A stretch of 64,000 nt of DNA from positions 1-64,000 of the forward strand of contig NZ_NPJG01000127.1 of NCBI RefSeq assembly GCF_002251245.1, given 5' to 3'. Below are positions 44,384 through 53,896 of this stretch, piece by piece. The first letter of the stretch is position 1; each line of letters begins with the position of its first letter. The position numbers and the translations under genes are program-made. The notes under the pieces were generated by a model, which worked only from the letters and a program-made list of their open reading frames with translations, was not told the origin of the DNA and did not search any database. Source of the stretch: Prevotella sp. P5-92 (GTDB taxonomy: Bacteria > Bacteroidota > Bacteroidia > Bacteroidales > Bacteroidaceae).

Positions 44384-46426
44384 ATGAGCAAATATAAACT
44401 GACATCAAAATACCGCCCTACGGGTGACCAACCAGAGGCCATCCGTGAGTTGACTGAGGGCATAAAACGTGGCGACAAAGCACAGGTGCTGCTTGGCGTC
44501 ACTGGTTCAGGAAAGACGTTTACCGTGGCTAACGTCATTTCCAATATCGATCGTCCGACGCTTATCATCAGCCACAACAAGACTCTTGCCGCACAGTTGT
44601 ATGAGGAGATGCGCGGTTTCTTTCCTGAGAACGCCGTAGAGTATTATGTGAGCTATTATGACTACTACCAACCAGAGGCGTATCTGCCGGCAAGCGACAC
44701 TTATATAGAGAAAGATCTTGCTATCAACGAGGAGATTGACCGTCTGCGACTCAGAGCCGTATCGTCGTTGCTCTCGGGAAGGAAAGACGTAGTGGTGATC
44801 TCGTCGGTGAGTTGTATATATGGTATGGGAAGTCCTATTGCCCTGACAGAAAATGTCATCGAACTAAGACGCGGGCAAGTAATTGACCGTAACATGCTTC
44901 TAAGAAAACTGGTACAGGCTCTATATACACGAAACGATATAGAACTCTCACGAGGTATGTTTCGTGTGAAAGGAGATGTCGTGGATATTGCTCCTGCATA
45001 CAGCGAGACCATAGTGAGAATCATATTCTGGGACGACGAGATCGATGCCATTGAAGAACTCGATGCCATGACCATGGCACGCATGGCGCAGTTTGAGGAG
45101 TACAAGATCTATCCAGCCAATCTGTTTATGACAACACAAGAGCAGACCAACGTAGCTATCCGACAGATACAGGACGACCTTATTGATCAGATTGCTTATT
45201 TCCAAAACATGGGTGATCCGATAAAAGCTGATCGTATAAAGGAGCGTGTAGAGTATGATATGGAGATGATAAAAGAATTGGGACATTGCTCTGGAATAGA
45301 AAATTATTCAAGATATTTCGATGGAAGGAAGGCTGGAGAACGACCTTACTGTCTTCTTGATTTCTTCCCCGATGACTACCTAATGGTGATTGACGAGAGC
45401 CATGTCACAGTGCCACAAGTAAATGCCATGTATGGTGGCGATAAGGCAAGAAAACGCAACCTTGTGGAATATGGATTCAGGTTGCCTGCCGCCTTTGACA
45501 ACCGTCCGCTGACGTTCGACGAGTTTCAGGATATGACCCATCAGGTGATTTATGTATCTGCCACACCAGCTGACTTTGAACTTGCTGAGACAGAGGGAGT
45601 AGTAGTGGAACAGGTAATCCGGCCTACTGGATTGCTCGATCCAGAGATTGACGTGAGAAAGAGCGAAAATCAAATTGACGATCTCACAGACGAGATACTT
45701 ACTCGACGCGAACGTAAGGAGCGCGTGCTTGTCACCACGCTGACAAAGCGTATGGCAGAAGAACTCACCGAGTATCTCCTTGATCATGGAATACAGACAG
45801 CATACATACATAGTGATGTGGCAACGCTCGACCGTGTAAAGATTCTTGAAGATCTTAGGGCGGGCGTGTATGACGTGCTCGTTGGTGTTAACCTGTTGCG
45901 TGAAGGCCTCGACCTGCCAGAGGTGTCGCTTGTTGCCATTCTTGATGCCGACAAAGAAGGATTCCTGCGTAGTAAACGCAGTCTGACGCAGACAGCCGGA
46001 CGTGCCGCACGTAATGTCAATGGTAAGGTGATTATGTATGCTGACACCATAACGCGCAGCATGCAGGAGACGATAGATGAGACACAGCGCCGCCGAATGA
46101 AACAACTTCATTACAATGAAGAGAACGGGATAACACCACGGCAGATAATGAAAAATTCGAAGAGCAGTCTTAGAAATGAAGCTGGTGTGGTGGATGAGGA
46201 CGCAATAAAGAAAAGCAAACAATACACCGCAACCGCTTATTCTGGGCCTGACGAGAGCGCCTTTGCCGCTGATCCAATTATTCGCAGCATGACTCCCGAA
46301 CAGCTTGAGAAGAGCATCGCTAACACAACAAAGCTTATGAAGGAGGCTGCCAAACGACTCGACTTTATCCAGGCTGCTCAATATAGGGACGAGATTGTAA
46401 GGTTAAAGTCGCTGCTTGGAGAGTGA
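44384..46426 (+). CDS. uvrB: UvrABC excision nuclease subunit B
   Basis: 680 aa. Walker A GVTGSGKTFTVANV (about 39-52), the beta-hairpin region YYDYYQPEAYLPASDTYIEKD, Walker B LMVIDESHVTVPQ, motifs IYVSATPADFE and QTAGRAARN, and a C-terminal UVR coiled pair (KLMKEAAKRLDFIQAAQYRDEI). It verifies DNA damage after UvrA loading and recruits UvrC. A long open frame on the opposite strand (45380-46381) is a shadow of this gene. Confidence 0.98.
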   Translation: MSKYKLTSKYRPTGDQPEAIRELTEGIKRGDKAQVLLGVTGSGKTFTVANVISNIDRPTLIISHNKTLAAQLYEEMRGFFPENAVEYYVSYYDYYQPEAYLPASDTYIEKDLAINEEIDRLRLRAVSSLLSGRKDVVVISSVSCIYGMGSPIALTENVIELRRGQVIDRNMLLRKLVQALYTRNDIELSRGMFRVKGDVVDIAPAYSETIVRIIFWDDEIDAIEELDAMTMARMAQFEEYKIYPANLFMTTQEQTNVAIRQIQDDLIDQIAYFQNMGDPIKADRIKERVEYDMEMIKELGHCSGIENYSRYFDGRKAGERPYCLLDFFPDDYLMVIDESHVTVPQVNAMYGGDKARKRNLVEYGFRLPAAFDNRPLTFDEFQDMTHQVIYVSATPADFELAETEGVVVEQVIRPTGLLDPEIDVRKSENQIDDLTDEILTRRERKERVLVTTLTKRMAEELTEYLLDHGIQTAYIHSDVATLDRVKILEDLRAGVYDVLVGVNLLREGLDLPEVSLVAILDADKEGFLRSKRSLTQTAGRAARNVNGKVIMYADTITRSMQETIDETQRRRMKQLHYNEENGITPRQIMKNSKSSLRNEAGVVDEDAIKKSKQYTATAYSGPDESAFAADPIIRSMTPEQLEKSIANTTKLMKEAAKRLDFIQAAQYRDEIVRLKSLLGE

Positions 46427-46485
46427 TATTCACACAAAAAGTGTTAATATCGCCTATGCTTTACTCATATTATAAATAATATTAG

Positions 46486-46493
46486 TACCTTTG
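46486..46493 (+). promoter_or_regulatory. -7 box of the DUF4468 gene
   Basis: TACCTTTG, 22 bases before ATG 46516. No clear -33 element. Confidence 0.5.
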
Positions 46494-46515
46494 CAAAAAT
46501 TATAATAGGAAAGAA

Positions 46516-47139
46516 ATGAAAAGAATCGCACTTGCAATAATGTGTCTCATGCCCTTAGCGGCAGTGGCACAAGACAACACTTGGGAACGTATTAACCAAG
46601 AGGAAACAGAATCAGAGCATGTTAATCCCGACCAGAAATATCTTGTCGGGGCAGTTCCTGTAGTGAATGGGAAAGTGGAGTTTTCGACAGTGATAAAGGC
46701 CCCGGGAAAGTCGAAGAAAGAGATTTACCAAGTTGCTTTGAAATACATGACAAAGATGACAAAGGAACCAAACCAGACGGAGTTTAGCCGTGTGGTGATA
46801 GACAACGAGGAGAAAGGCGAGGTCTGCGGCGTATTTCAGGAATGGCTTGTCTTCAAGAGTACGACACTTGCTCTCGACCGCACACGATTCTTCTATAATC
46901 TTGTTGCCAGATGTAAGGACGGAGAGATGGAGCTCAAGATGATTCGCCTGCATTATCTTTATGAAGAAGAGCGCGACCCGCAGACATATAAGGCTGAGGA
47001 ATGGATAACCGACGAATATGCCTTGAGAAAGGACAAGCAGAGATTGGCGCGTGTAAGTGGAAAGTTCAGACGCAAGACCATCGACCGCAAAGACTATCTC
47101 TTCGCAAAGTTCGAATCTTTGGTCAATGACAAGAAATAA
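46516..47139 (+). CDS. DUF4468 secreted protein
   Basis: 207 aa. Signal peptide (KRIALAIMCLMPLAAVAQ). The central region, GKVEFSTVIKAPGKSKKEIYQVALKYMT, with FYNLVARCKDGEMELKMIRLHYLYE, has the alternating strand-helix pattern of DUF4468, a TBP-like fold found in Bacteroidetes cell-envelope proteins. The C-terminus is basic (SGKFRRKTIDRKDYLFAKFESL). It is first of three genes reading in the same direction towards the porin; a 33-base gap separates it from the next. Confidence 0.75.
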   Translation: MKRIALAIMCLMPLAAVAQDNTWERINQEETESEHVNPDQKYLVGAVPVVNGKVEFSTVIKAPGKSKKEIYQVALKYMTKMTKEPNQTEFSRVVIDNEEKGEVCGVFQEWLVFKSTTLALDRTRFFYNLVARCKDGEMELKMIRLHYLYEEERDPQTYKAEEWITDEYALRKDKQRLARVSGKFRRKTIDRKDYLFAKFESLVNDKK

Positions 47140-47172
47140 TTCTTTTTCCAATCTTTTTAACACATTATCGTA

Positions 47173-47421
47173 ATGGATAAGAATCAACAGATAGACGAGA
47201 TGGTGGAGTCGAGACTACATCATCGCCGTCCGGACGACACCACCGACAAGGAAAGGATGATGCTCAAGATAAGAAACGTGCTGAATATCGTGTTTATGAT
47301 ATTGGCAGTGGTCGGAGCCGTCTTGTATGTAAAGTACGACGTGGTGACAGGCGGATGGATCATAGGTACCGCTGTGGTCGTCAAGACAGCAGAAGTGGCA
47401 ATAAGATTATTCAAGGTATAG
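47173..47421 (+). CDS. Small membrane protein, 82 aa
   Basis: A hydrophilic start (MDKNQQIDEMVESRLHHRRP) is followed by two helices (about 36-54, 58-75) with a short loop. Family not recognised. Its stop codon is directly followed by the ATG of the porin gene (47422), so the genes are coupled. Confidence 0.7.
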   Translation: MDKNQQIDEMVESRLHHRRPDDTTDKERMMLKIRNVLNIVFMILAVVGAVLYVKYDVVTGGWIIGTAVVVKTAEVAIRLFKV

Positions 47422-49791
47422 ATGAAAAGATTTTTTAGTTTTCTTGCGGCATTATCCCTCTCACTCTTATTGAATGCGCAGGGCTTCCAACAGATGAATA
47501 ATCCGTTGGACAACAATGGTATGGGGATGAACAACAACACGACAAACCGCAACTTTAACAAGCACAATAACGATACCACAAAAAACAAAGAGATTCCCAA
47601 GGGGCTTCGTGTATGGACTATCGACAGACGTTTTGGTGACGTGACACCGGCAAAGCCCGATACCATGCAGCATCTCTTTATGAACACAATATTCAATACT
47701 GGACTCTATGGTCAGTATAACACTATTGGCAATAATTACACGCCCCGTATCAACCGTATTGTCATCGACCGTCCGCTGACTGACCAATTTGCCTTTGTGC
47801 AACCATACGACCACGTTACGTTTCAGCCAGACAAATATCACTTTACCAATACATTGTCGCCGATTACCAATGTTATTTACGATAACTGTGGCGACAAACT
47901 CAATGGCGAAGACCATATCGACGCAAAGTTTGCGGTCAATGCCAACAAAAGACTTGGTTTTGGCTTTGATCTCAACTATTCGTATGCTCGTGGATATTAT
48001 GCAAACCAAAGCACGTCGCATTTTGGTGCATTGCTCTATGGCTCGTATGATGGAGACAGGTACAAAATGCATACCATGTTCTCCACTTACCATAGAAAGG
48101 CGGCTGAAAACGGAGGCCTGCTCAATGACGAATATGTGACTAAGCCAGAGGTGTTTGAGGACAATTTCGCAACTAACGAAATGCCTACCGTGCTCAGTCA
48201 GAACTGGAACCGTAACAATAGCATCCATCTCTTCCTTACACACAGGTACAGCGTGGGATTCTATCGCGATGTGAAGATGACCGAGGAAGAGATTAAGGCA
48301 AGGAAATTTGCACAGCAGGCAAAAAAAGATAATGAAGACCAAAAAGAAGATGACAGCGACGGAAACAAAAACTCCAACAAGAATCGCAGAAAAGATAACA
48401 AGAAAGAAGCTCCAACAGGGCGTCCCGATGGAGCACGTATAGCGGGTGACGAACCGGCTGTCAAAGCCGATGCCGCATCAGATACAACACGAATAAAGGT
48501 TGACAGTCAGGAAAAGATGGACAGTCTTCTCGCTGTAAAGGCTGCTGAGGACTCTATTGCCGCCACGATGAAGAAAGAGTATGTTCCCGTGACGAGCTTT
48601 ATCCATACTCTCGACTTCAACAACTACGACCATATCTATCAGGCATATCAGACACCAGAAAGATATTATGCCAACACTTACTACGACAGCAACGTGTCGA
48701 ATGTCTATTCGGGCGACTCTATCTACGATCAGACGAAACTCACTCAGGTGAAGAATATCTTTGCCATTGCCATGCTTGAGGGATTCAACAAATGGATGAA
48801 GGCAGGTTTGAAAATATTCGCCGCCCACGAACTGCGCAAATATACCATGCCCGACACTGTGGGCATTGATGGTGGAGGCAAGACTACCATTGCCGGACAC
48901 TGGAATGAGAACAACGTAAGTATTGGCGGCCAGATAACCAAAACGCTTGGACATGCTTTCCACTATAATCTCACAGCAGAGACATGGCTCGTGGGTGAGG
49001 ATGCAGGACAGTTGAAGATTGATTTTTCGACAGACCTGAATTTCCCGCTGCTTGGCGATACTGTGACACTTGCGGCAAAGGCTCATTTTTACAATCTCAA
49101 TCCCACATTCCTCCATCGTCACTACCATTCCAAACATTTATGGTGGGATAATGACAATCTCAGCAAGGAAACGCGCACGAGGATAGAAGGCCTCTTCACC
49201 TATCGTAAGACAAACACCCGTCTCCGTGTGGCAGTGGAGGAGATACAGAATTACACTTACCTCGGCATGAGCTATGATAAGAGTAATGCAGGTGTGACAA
49301 ATATGAAGGCATCTGTTCTGCAGGAGGGTGGTAATATCAACATCCTCACGGCGCAGCTGATGCAAGACTTTAAGCTCGGACCTCTGCATTGGGAGAATGT
49401 GTTGACTTACCAGAACTGTAGCAATGGCAATGTCCTTCCTGTTCCTACTTTCAATGTGTTTACCAATCTATACCTGAAGTTTAAGATTGCCGGCGAGCTT
49501 GCAGTTGACTTTGGAGCCGACGCCATTTGGTTCACCAAATATTATGCTCCAGATTATTCGCCTCAACTCAGTCAGTATGCCGTTCAACAAAATGAGAAGA
49601 GTAGAGTGGAATTAGGTGGATATCCCTTCGTTGACGTTTATGCCAACATGCATCTGAAACACACCCGTTTCTTCATCATGTATAGCCATGTCAATGCAGG
49701 CAGCGGAAGTCGCATGCAGTTCCTTGCACCTCATTACGCACAGAACAACAGTATTTTACGTTTCGGTCTGTCGTGGAACTTCTTCAACTGA
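47422..49791 (+). CDS. Putative outer-membrane porin
   Basis: 789 aa. A signal peptide (FFSFLAALSLSLLLNAQG) is followed by alternating aromatic beta strands (LGFGFDLNYSYARGYYAN; YKMHTMFSTYHRK; FFIMYSHVNAG; ILRFGLSWNFFN at the end, with the terminal Phe-containing strand expected for BAM-dependent insertion). Between about residues 289 and 390 there is a highly charged low-complexity insert (EDQKEDDSDGNKNSNKNRRK, then KEAPTGRP) that probably forms an extracellular or periplasmic loop. This is the Bacteroidetes putative porin family; solute unknown. A terminator follows at 49942-49985. Confidence 0.85.
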   Translation: MKRFFSFLAALSLSLLLNAQGFQQMNNPLDNNGMGMNNNTTNRNFNKHNNDTTKNKEIPKGLRVWTIDRRFGDVTPAKPDTMQHLFMNTIFNTGLYGQYNTIGNNYTPRINRIVIDRPLTDQFAFVQPYDHVTFQPDKYHFTNTLSPITNVIYDNCGDKLNGEDHIDAKFAVNANKRLGFGFDLNYSYARGYYANQSTSHFGALLYGSYDGDRYKMHTMFSTYHRKAAENGGLLNDEYVTKPEVFEDNFATNEMPTVLSQNWNRNNSIHLFLTHRYSVGFYRDVKMTEEEIKARKFAQQAKKDNEDQKEDDSDGNKNSNKNRRKDNKKEAPTGRPDGARIAGDEPAVKADAASDTTRIKVDSQEKMDSLLAVKAAEDSIAATMKKEYVPVTSFIHTLDFNNYDHIYQAYQTPERYYANTYYDSNVSNVYSGDSIYDQTKLTQVKNIFAIAMLEGFNKWMKAGLKIFAAHELRKYTMPDTVGIDGGGKTTIAGHWNENNVSIGGQITKTLGHAFHYNLTAETWLVGEDAGQLKIDFSTDLNFPLLGDTVTLAAKAHFYNLNPTFLHRHYHSKHLWWDNDNLSKETRTRIEGLFTYRKTNTRLRVAVEEIQNYTYLGMSYDKSNAGVTNMKASVLQEGGNINILTAQLMQDFKLGPLHWENVLTYQNCSNGNVLPVPTFNVFTNLYLKFKIAGELAVDFGADAIWFTKYYAPDYSPQLSQYAVQQNEKSRVELGGYPFVDVYANMHLKHTRFFIMYSHVNAGSGSRMQFLAPHYAQNNSILRFGLSWNFFN

Positions 49792-49804
49792 TTGACTTCA
49801 TACC

Positions 49805-49890
49805 AGTACTCCGCCTTGAATTACAGCAGTACTCCGCCCTGAGTACCACAGTATTCCGCCCAGAGTACCAGAGTACTCCCGCGGGAGTAC
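49805..49890 (+). repeat. Four 22-23-bp tandem repeats ending in a perfect palindrome
   Basis: Units begin AGTACTCCGCC (49805), AGTACTCCGCC (49828), AGTATTCCGCC (49850) and AGTACTCCCGC (49872). The last unit contains GTACTCCCGCGGGAGTAC (49873-49890), an exact 18-bp palindrome. The unit tails (TGAGTACCAC, AGAGTACCAG) also carry GTAC. Non-coding, between the porin stop and its terminator. Confidence 0.8.
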
Positions 49891-49941
49891 GACCATAAGG
49901 AAGGAGTATCGAGAAGTCATAAGAACAGGTAACTATGAAAA

Positions 49942-49985
49942 ATAATCGAAGCCCAGCATATTGCCGAGCTTCGATTATCTTTTTT
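49942..49985 (+). terminator. Terminator after the porin and its tandem repeats
   Basis: ATAATCGAAGC (49942-49952) pairs with GCTTCGATTAT (49968-49978), followed by CTTTTTTG. About 150 bases after the porin stop, so the tandem repeats would be part of the mRNA 3' region. Confidence 0.75.
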
Positions 49986-50061
49986 GTGTATATAAGAATG
50001 TCTTGCGTGATGAGTAATTATTGTAAGACACCTTACGAGTTATGCAATTATTGCAAGTCCT

Positions 50062-51219
50062 TTACCCGTTGTTTTTGATCTCGTTGAATATTGTCTTACC
50101 TTTTCCCCAATATTCTTTTCCATATAGCACCCATGCAGTGGAAATGGCGAATCCGAGGAATACCCATATCATGACTACCTTTCTACGGCTATTGGATGGC
50201 AATAGAGGAACAGTTGCAGGTTGGATTACTGCAAATACAGGTTTGTCTTCAATCACCTTGCCGCGAGCCATCTCGGCCTGTACCTTCATCTGCTGATAAA
50301 TCTGCGAGCTAATCTGAACTTCGTTTTGCAGGCGTTGGCCTTCAGATATCACGGCATTAAGGATAAGTCCGCGGTTGTGATCCTGATAGTATGCGTAGGC
50401 CTTGGTGGCTTTCAGATAACGCTGGTGGCTCTCCTCTGCAATCTTCTGGTATGACTCGAGGTTCTCGCGAGCCTTACGTGTACGATATTCAACGATATAG
50501 TCACGCAGGTTTTTGCAGATTGTGTCAGCAACGGTGGCAGAGACGACCGGGTTGTCTAATGTTACCTGAATGGTTGTCTCTCCGGTTTTCTTGTCAACAT
50601 CCACGCTGATTTGTTTGGTGAGATACTCCACCAGGCGGTTCTGTGGTTTTGTCAACTGGAAGATGTTTACCTTAGATATCTCGTCTTCCTCTGTCTTGTC
50701 GTCAGAAGAAAACATATCCATGATAGGTTTTGTGACAGCACCTATTGCTTTGCCGACGGCCGACTTTCTTGTCAGATAGCCAACAAGAGTAGTGTCGATG
50801 TTGTTCTCTGGGTCGGAGACGCGAATGTCAAACAGGTCGGTAATGAATGGAGTTGATGCTACTACCTCAGGATAAACCATTACGTTATATGCGTCGGCGG
50901 TGGCACCTTGAGGAAGGTTACCAAGTCCCAATGCACCCAGCATGCCACTTAAAGAAGAAGAAGTGGTGCTTGACTTGCCCAGTTCAGGTACGAGGGTGAC
51001 GGTGGTGCAGTATGCTCTCGACATCATCAAGGCGGCGATAACACCGAGGACGGCGAAGACGGCAGTTACTTTTATAATAAACTTCCTGCCTTTCCAAGCC
51101 TTGCCGAGTAGTTCTTTCCAGTCGATGTCTGAGACTTCTTCTGTTGCTGTGGCGTTGGCGTTGCTGTTCTTCTCGCTTTCTATCTCCTTAAGGATTTCCT
51201 TTATTTCGTTTTTGTCCAT
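50062..51219 (-). CDS. Wzz-type polysaccharide chain-length protein
   Basis: 385 aa. Two membrane helices bracket a large periplasmic part: KVTAVFAVLGVIAALMMSRA (about 53-72) with the following CTTVTLVPELG, and the C-terminal RKVVMIWVFLGFAISTAWVLYG. Before the second helix the proline-containing IQPATVPLLPSNSRR is typical of Wzz/Wzc. A long helical coil (YQKIAEESHQRYLKATKAYAYY) lies between. No tyrosine-kinase domain is attached. It regulates length or export of capsule or exopolysaccharide with the Wza-like protein encoded 12 bases upstream. Confidence 0.88.
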   Translation of the reverse strand: MDKNEIKEILKEIESEKNSNANATATEEVSDIDWKELLGKAWKGRKFIIKVTAVFAVLGVIAALMMSRAYCTTVTLVPELGKSSTTSSSLSGMLGALGLGNLPQGATADAYNVMVYPEVVASTPFITDLFDIRVSDPENNIDTTLVGYLTRKSAVGKAIGAVTKPIMDMFSSDDKTEEDEISKVNIFQLTKPQNRLVEYLTKQISVDVDKKTGETTIQVTLDNPVVSATVADTICKNLRDYIVEYRTRKARENLESYQKIAEESHQRYLKATKAYAYYQDHNRGLILNAVISEGQRLQNEVQISSQIYQQMKVQAEMARGKVIEDKPVFAVIQPATVPLLPSNSRRKVVMIWVFLGFAISTAWVLYGKEYWGKGKTIFNEIKNNG

Positions 51220-51231
51220 ATTGTTTTCTCC

Positions 51232-53640
51232 TTATTTCGTTGCGTTGATGAGTGAAGCGATTACGGCGAGCATAGATACCGATGTAGTTATAGAAGAGAG
51301 CGTGGTTCCGAGGTTCCATTGGCTCCTGCCCTTTTGTGGAACGATTATCTTCGCACCTCCGACAATTTCTTTTGCACTGGCGTTCCTGCCCAGTTCCTTG
51401 ATATGTCCGTTAGGATAGAGTATGAAGGTGCCGCTCTTGCGTGCGCGTTCAGCATATCCACCGGCTTCGCTGATATAATCCTTCAGCTTCATGTCTGGAT
51501 TATACACCACTGAGTTTGGCTTGCGTACAGAGCCAGTTACTTGCACTGTGGTCATGAGTTGAGGAATAATCACGGCGTCGCCGTCCTGTAGTACGGGATC
51601 TAAAGAAGAGTGAGGGTTTGACATGATCTTTTCAAGGTCGATGGCTACGGTGTAAGTTCTCGACACGGCAGGAATAATGATAGAGTCGTTGCCCGAGATT
51701 TGGTTGTTGCTTGCCACCATGGTGAGGAGTTCCTTTGCCTGGAGATATTCTTCATCACTCAGTTGGCGCTCGAGACGTGCGCCCTTAAGATATGCGAAAC
51801 CAGTAAGGCCGCCAGCATGTGCGATAAGGTCTGAGAGTCGCTCGTTACGTTCGTTAAGGGCATAAGAACCCTCAAACTCCACCTCTCCGGTGATGCTGAC
51901 ATTCACTTTTGGTGTGTATCCTGGTGAACGGCGTACGAATACCTGGTCATAAGGCTCGAGTATGAATCCTGGGTCACCTTCTACCACGAATCCGTCTTTC
52001 ACGGCAAAGGAGAACATCTTCGATATCTCTTTCTGTTTCTTTGTGCTGTGTGGGTCGTTGAGGCGACGGGCAATGTCAACACGCACCTTCGATGCAGACT
52101 CTGTCAGACCGCCAGCCATGATGATGAGGTCTTCGAGTTTGGTGTTTTCAGCATAAGGGAAGATGCCTGGTGAATAAACCTCGCCACTTATTTCTATTGT
52201 GCCTTTAGCTTCCAGGTCGTACTTGCTTGGTATGAAGAGTACGTCGTTTCTCTGCAGGGTGATGTCAGGCTCGGTGCCGTCCAGCACACCTTTCACGTTG
52301 ACTGAAATAATCTCCAGTGTCTTGTCAAGGTTCTCACGATGCAGTACGGCACGATTGGTGAATGCGTCCTCAAGCAGTCCGTCAGCTTTTGTGATAAGGT
52401 CTCGCACGGTACTTATCTCTTTGCCCAGTTCGTAGAATCCTGGACGATATACGGCGCCCTTTATCTCGATACGGTTATTGTAGCGGTCGAGAATTGCTCC
52501 TACGCTGACAACGTCTCCGTCTTTAACTTTGAACACTCCGTAGTTCATGTCGTCAACCGAGCAGATGGTGCGCTCTTTTTCGTCATTACGTTCTACGGTG
52601 ACGGCGCTGGTATATGCGTCGTTGGTGAAACCGCCGGCGTAGTCAATAAGAGTTCTTATAGACTCAGTGCGTTTCATCTCGTAGTACATAGGTCGTTTTA
52701 TTTTTCCCTTGACGAGTACGAGTGCGTCGTATGGGCTTGCCAGGATCACGTCGCCCTCTTGCAGACGGATGTCAGAATGCGAGCGTCCGTGGAGGATATA
52801 GTCATAGACATCAACAGTAGCCACGGTTCTTCCGCCGCGTACCACTTTGATGTTACGGAGGCTACCAAGCTGGCTGATACCTCCAGCCTTGTAAAGAGCG
52901 TGGAATACAGTACTGAACGACGAGAGTGCATATGTTCCTGGTTGTGCCACCTCGCCCATGATGTTTACCTGTATGGTTCTTATCTGTCCGAGGCTTACTT
53001 TTACGTCGGTGCTGAGGTCAACATTCGTTGTTCCCATTCCAGAGTAAATCTTGCTAAGTTTAGCGCGGATTTTGTTGCTCGCAGCCTGTACGGTGAGACC
53101 GTTTACCTGTATTGGTCCGACGTCAGGAATGGTGATATATCCGTCAGGAGTGACTTTCTGAGTGATGTTTGCCTGGCTTGCTCCCCACACCTCGATAACG
53201 AGTTGGTCGCCAGGACCGAGGCGGTAATCCACAGGAGTGGCGATGTTAAGGCTTGGTTCGAAGGTTAGGTTGCTGTTGTTGAAGATGTCACGTCCAAACA
53301 CCTTGATGTTTCCCACAGGTGCAGCCTCTCTCATGTTGTTGTTTTGGGCCTTTTCGCTGTCGTCCCTTTTTTCCGGGTTCACACGTTGTGTGTCAGCCTT
53401 TTGCTCTGCCCGGACTTCATTTGTCTTGGCCTGTTGCCTTTCATACTCTTCCTTGATGCGCAGCATCTGGTCTTTTGTCACACCTTTGAGCAGGAGCTCT
53501 TGATACAGTTGTTTTTGCGACTTTCCTTGGTTCACACCGTTTTTTGCGTACTGAATTACGGCCTTGTCGCTCATTGCTTGAGCGTTAGCCTGTACGGAGC
53601 ACAGTGCGATGAACATTAAAATTAGGATTTTTTTCATCAT
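51232..53640 (-). CDS. Wza-like polysaccharide export protein with SLBB repeats
   Basis: 802 aa. Signal peptide (KKILILMFIALCSVQANAQ), a helical segment with KSQKQLYQELLLKGVTKDQ, then the Poly_export motif PVDYRLGPGDQLVIEVWGASQ. At least six SLBB units follow, each with a [V/L]-x-D-L/Y-I-x-x-A-G-G signature (e.g. STVFHALYKAGGI; KLEDLIIMAGGLTE; RLSDLIAHAGGLTG; KLKDYISEAGGYAE). A C-terminal hydrophobic helix (LSSITTSVSMLAVIASLI) follows. It likely forms the outer-membrane translocon for polysaccharide together with the Wzz-like protein. No glycosyltransferases are in the window, so this is an orphan export pair. Confidence 0.92.
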   Translation of the reverse strand: MMKKILILMFIALCSVQANAQAMSDKAVIQYAKNGVNQGKSQKQLYQELLLKGVTKDQMLRIKEEYERQQAKTNEVRAEQKADTQRVNPEKRDDSEKAQNNNMREAAPVGNIKVFGRDIFNNSNLTFEPSLNIATPVDYRLGPGDQLVIEVWGASQANITQKVTPDGYITIPDVGPIQVNGLTVQAASNKIRAKLSKIYSGMGTTNVDLSTDVKVSLGQIRTIQVNIMGEVAQPGTYALSSFSTVFHALYKAGGISQLGSLRNIKVVRGGRTVATVDVYDYILHGRSHSDIRLQEGDVILASPYDALVLVKGKIKRPMYYEMKRTESIRTLIDYAGGFTNDAYTSAVTVERNDEKERTICSVDDMNYGVFKVKDGDVVSVGAILDRYNNRIEIKGAVYRPGFYELGKEISTVRDLITKADGLLEDAFTNRAVLHRENLDKTLEIISVNVKGVLDGTEPDITLQRNDVLFIPSKYDLEAKGTIEISGEVYSPGIFPYAENTKLEDLIIMAGGLTESASKVRVDIARRLNDPHSTKKQKEISKMFSFAVKDGFVVEGDPGFILEPYDQVFVRRSPGYTPKVNVSITGEVEFEGSYALNERNERLSDLIAHAGGLTGFAYLKGARLERQLSDEEYLQAKELLTMVASNNQISGNDSIIIPAVSRTYTVAIDLEKIMSNPHSSLDPVLQDGDAVIIPQLMTTVQVTGSVRKPNSVVYNPDMKLKDYISEAGGYAERARKSGTFILYPNGHIKELGRNASAKEIVGGAKIIVPQKGRSQWNLGTTLSSITTSVSMLAVIASLINATK

Positions 53641-53706
53641 TATTGTTATTATTTGTTTTTTCCTTTAGTTAATACCTATATAGTCTTCGACTATCTATTT
53701 CCGCCA

Positions 53707-53738
53707 CAAAGTTAACTATAATATTCCATTGAGCCAAA
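53707..53738 (-). promoter_or_regulatory. Promoter of the wza/wzz-like pair
   Basis: On the minus strand TTTG (53738-53735), 20 nt, TAACTTTG (53714-53707). Confidence 0.75.
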
Positions 53739-53817
53739 TTTTTTGGAAAAAAACATTAAAGCACACATAAAATATTGATTTCTTTTTTGAAAAATACAAT
53801 ATTTTTGTACAAAAAAT

Positions 53818-53847
53818 ATATCCCCGCCACAAAGAGTGACGGGGATA
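53818..53847 (-). terminator. Terminator of trxB
   Basis: CCCCG-T-CAC (minus strand) pairs with GTG-G-CGGGG, followed on the minus strand by ATATATTTTTTG. It lies about 40 bases after the trxB stop. Confidence 0.75.
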
Positions 53848-53864
53848 GGGTATTAGTAAAAGTC

Positions 53865-53896
53865 ATTATCGTTCGATAATAAGTATTATCGTTCGA
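53865..53896. repeat. 20-bp-spaced duplication at the end of trxB
   Basis: ATTATCGTTCGA occurs twice (about 53865-53876 and 53885-53896), the inner copy containing the stop codon of trxB. The outer copy lies directly downstream. Confidence 0.6.

Noticed and set aside
45380..46381. 333-residue minus-strand frame opposite uvrB
   Set aside because: Shadow of uvrB, long only because of codon usage in that gene; composition (Cys/His/Phe-rich) is unlike a real protein.
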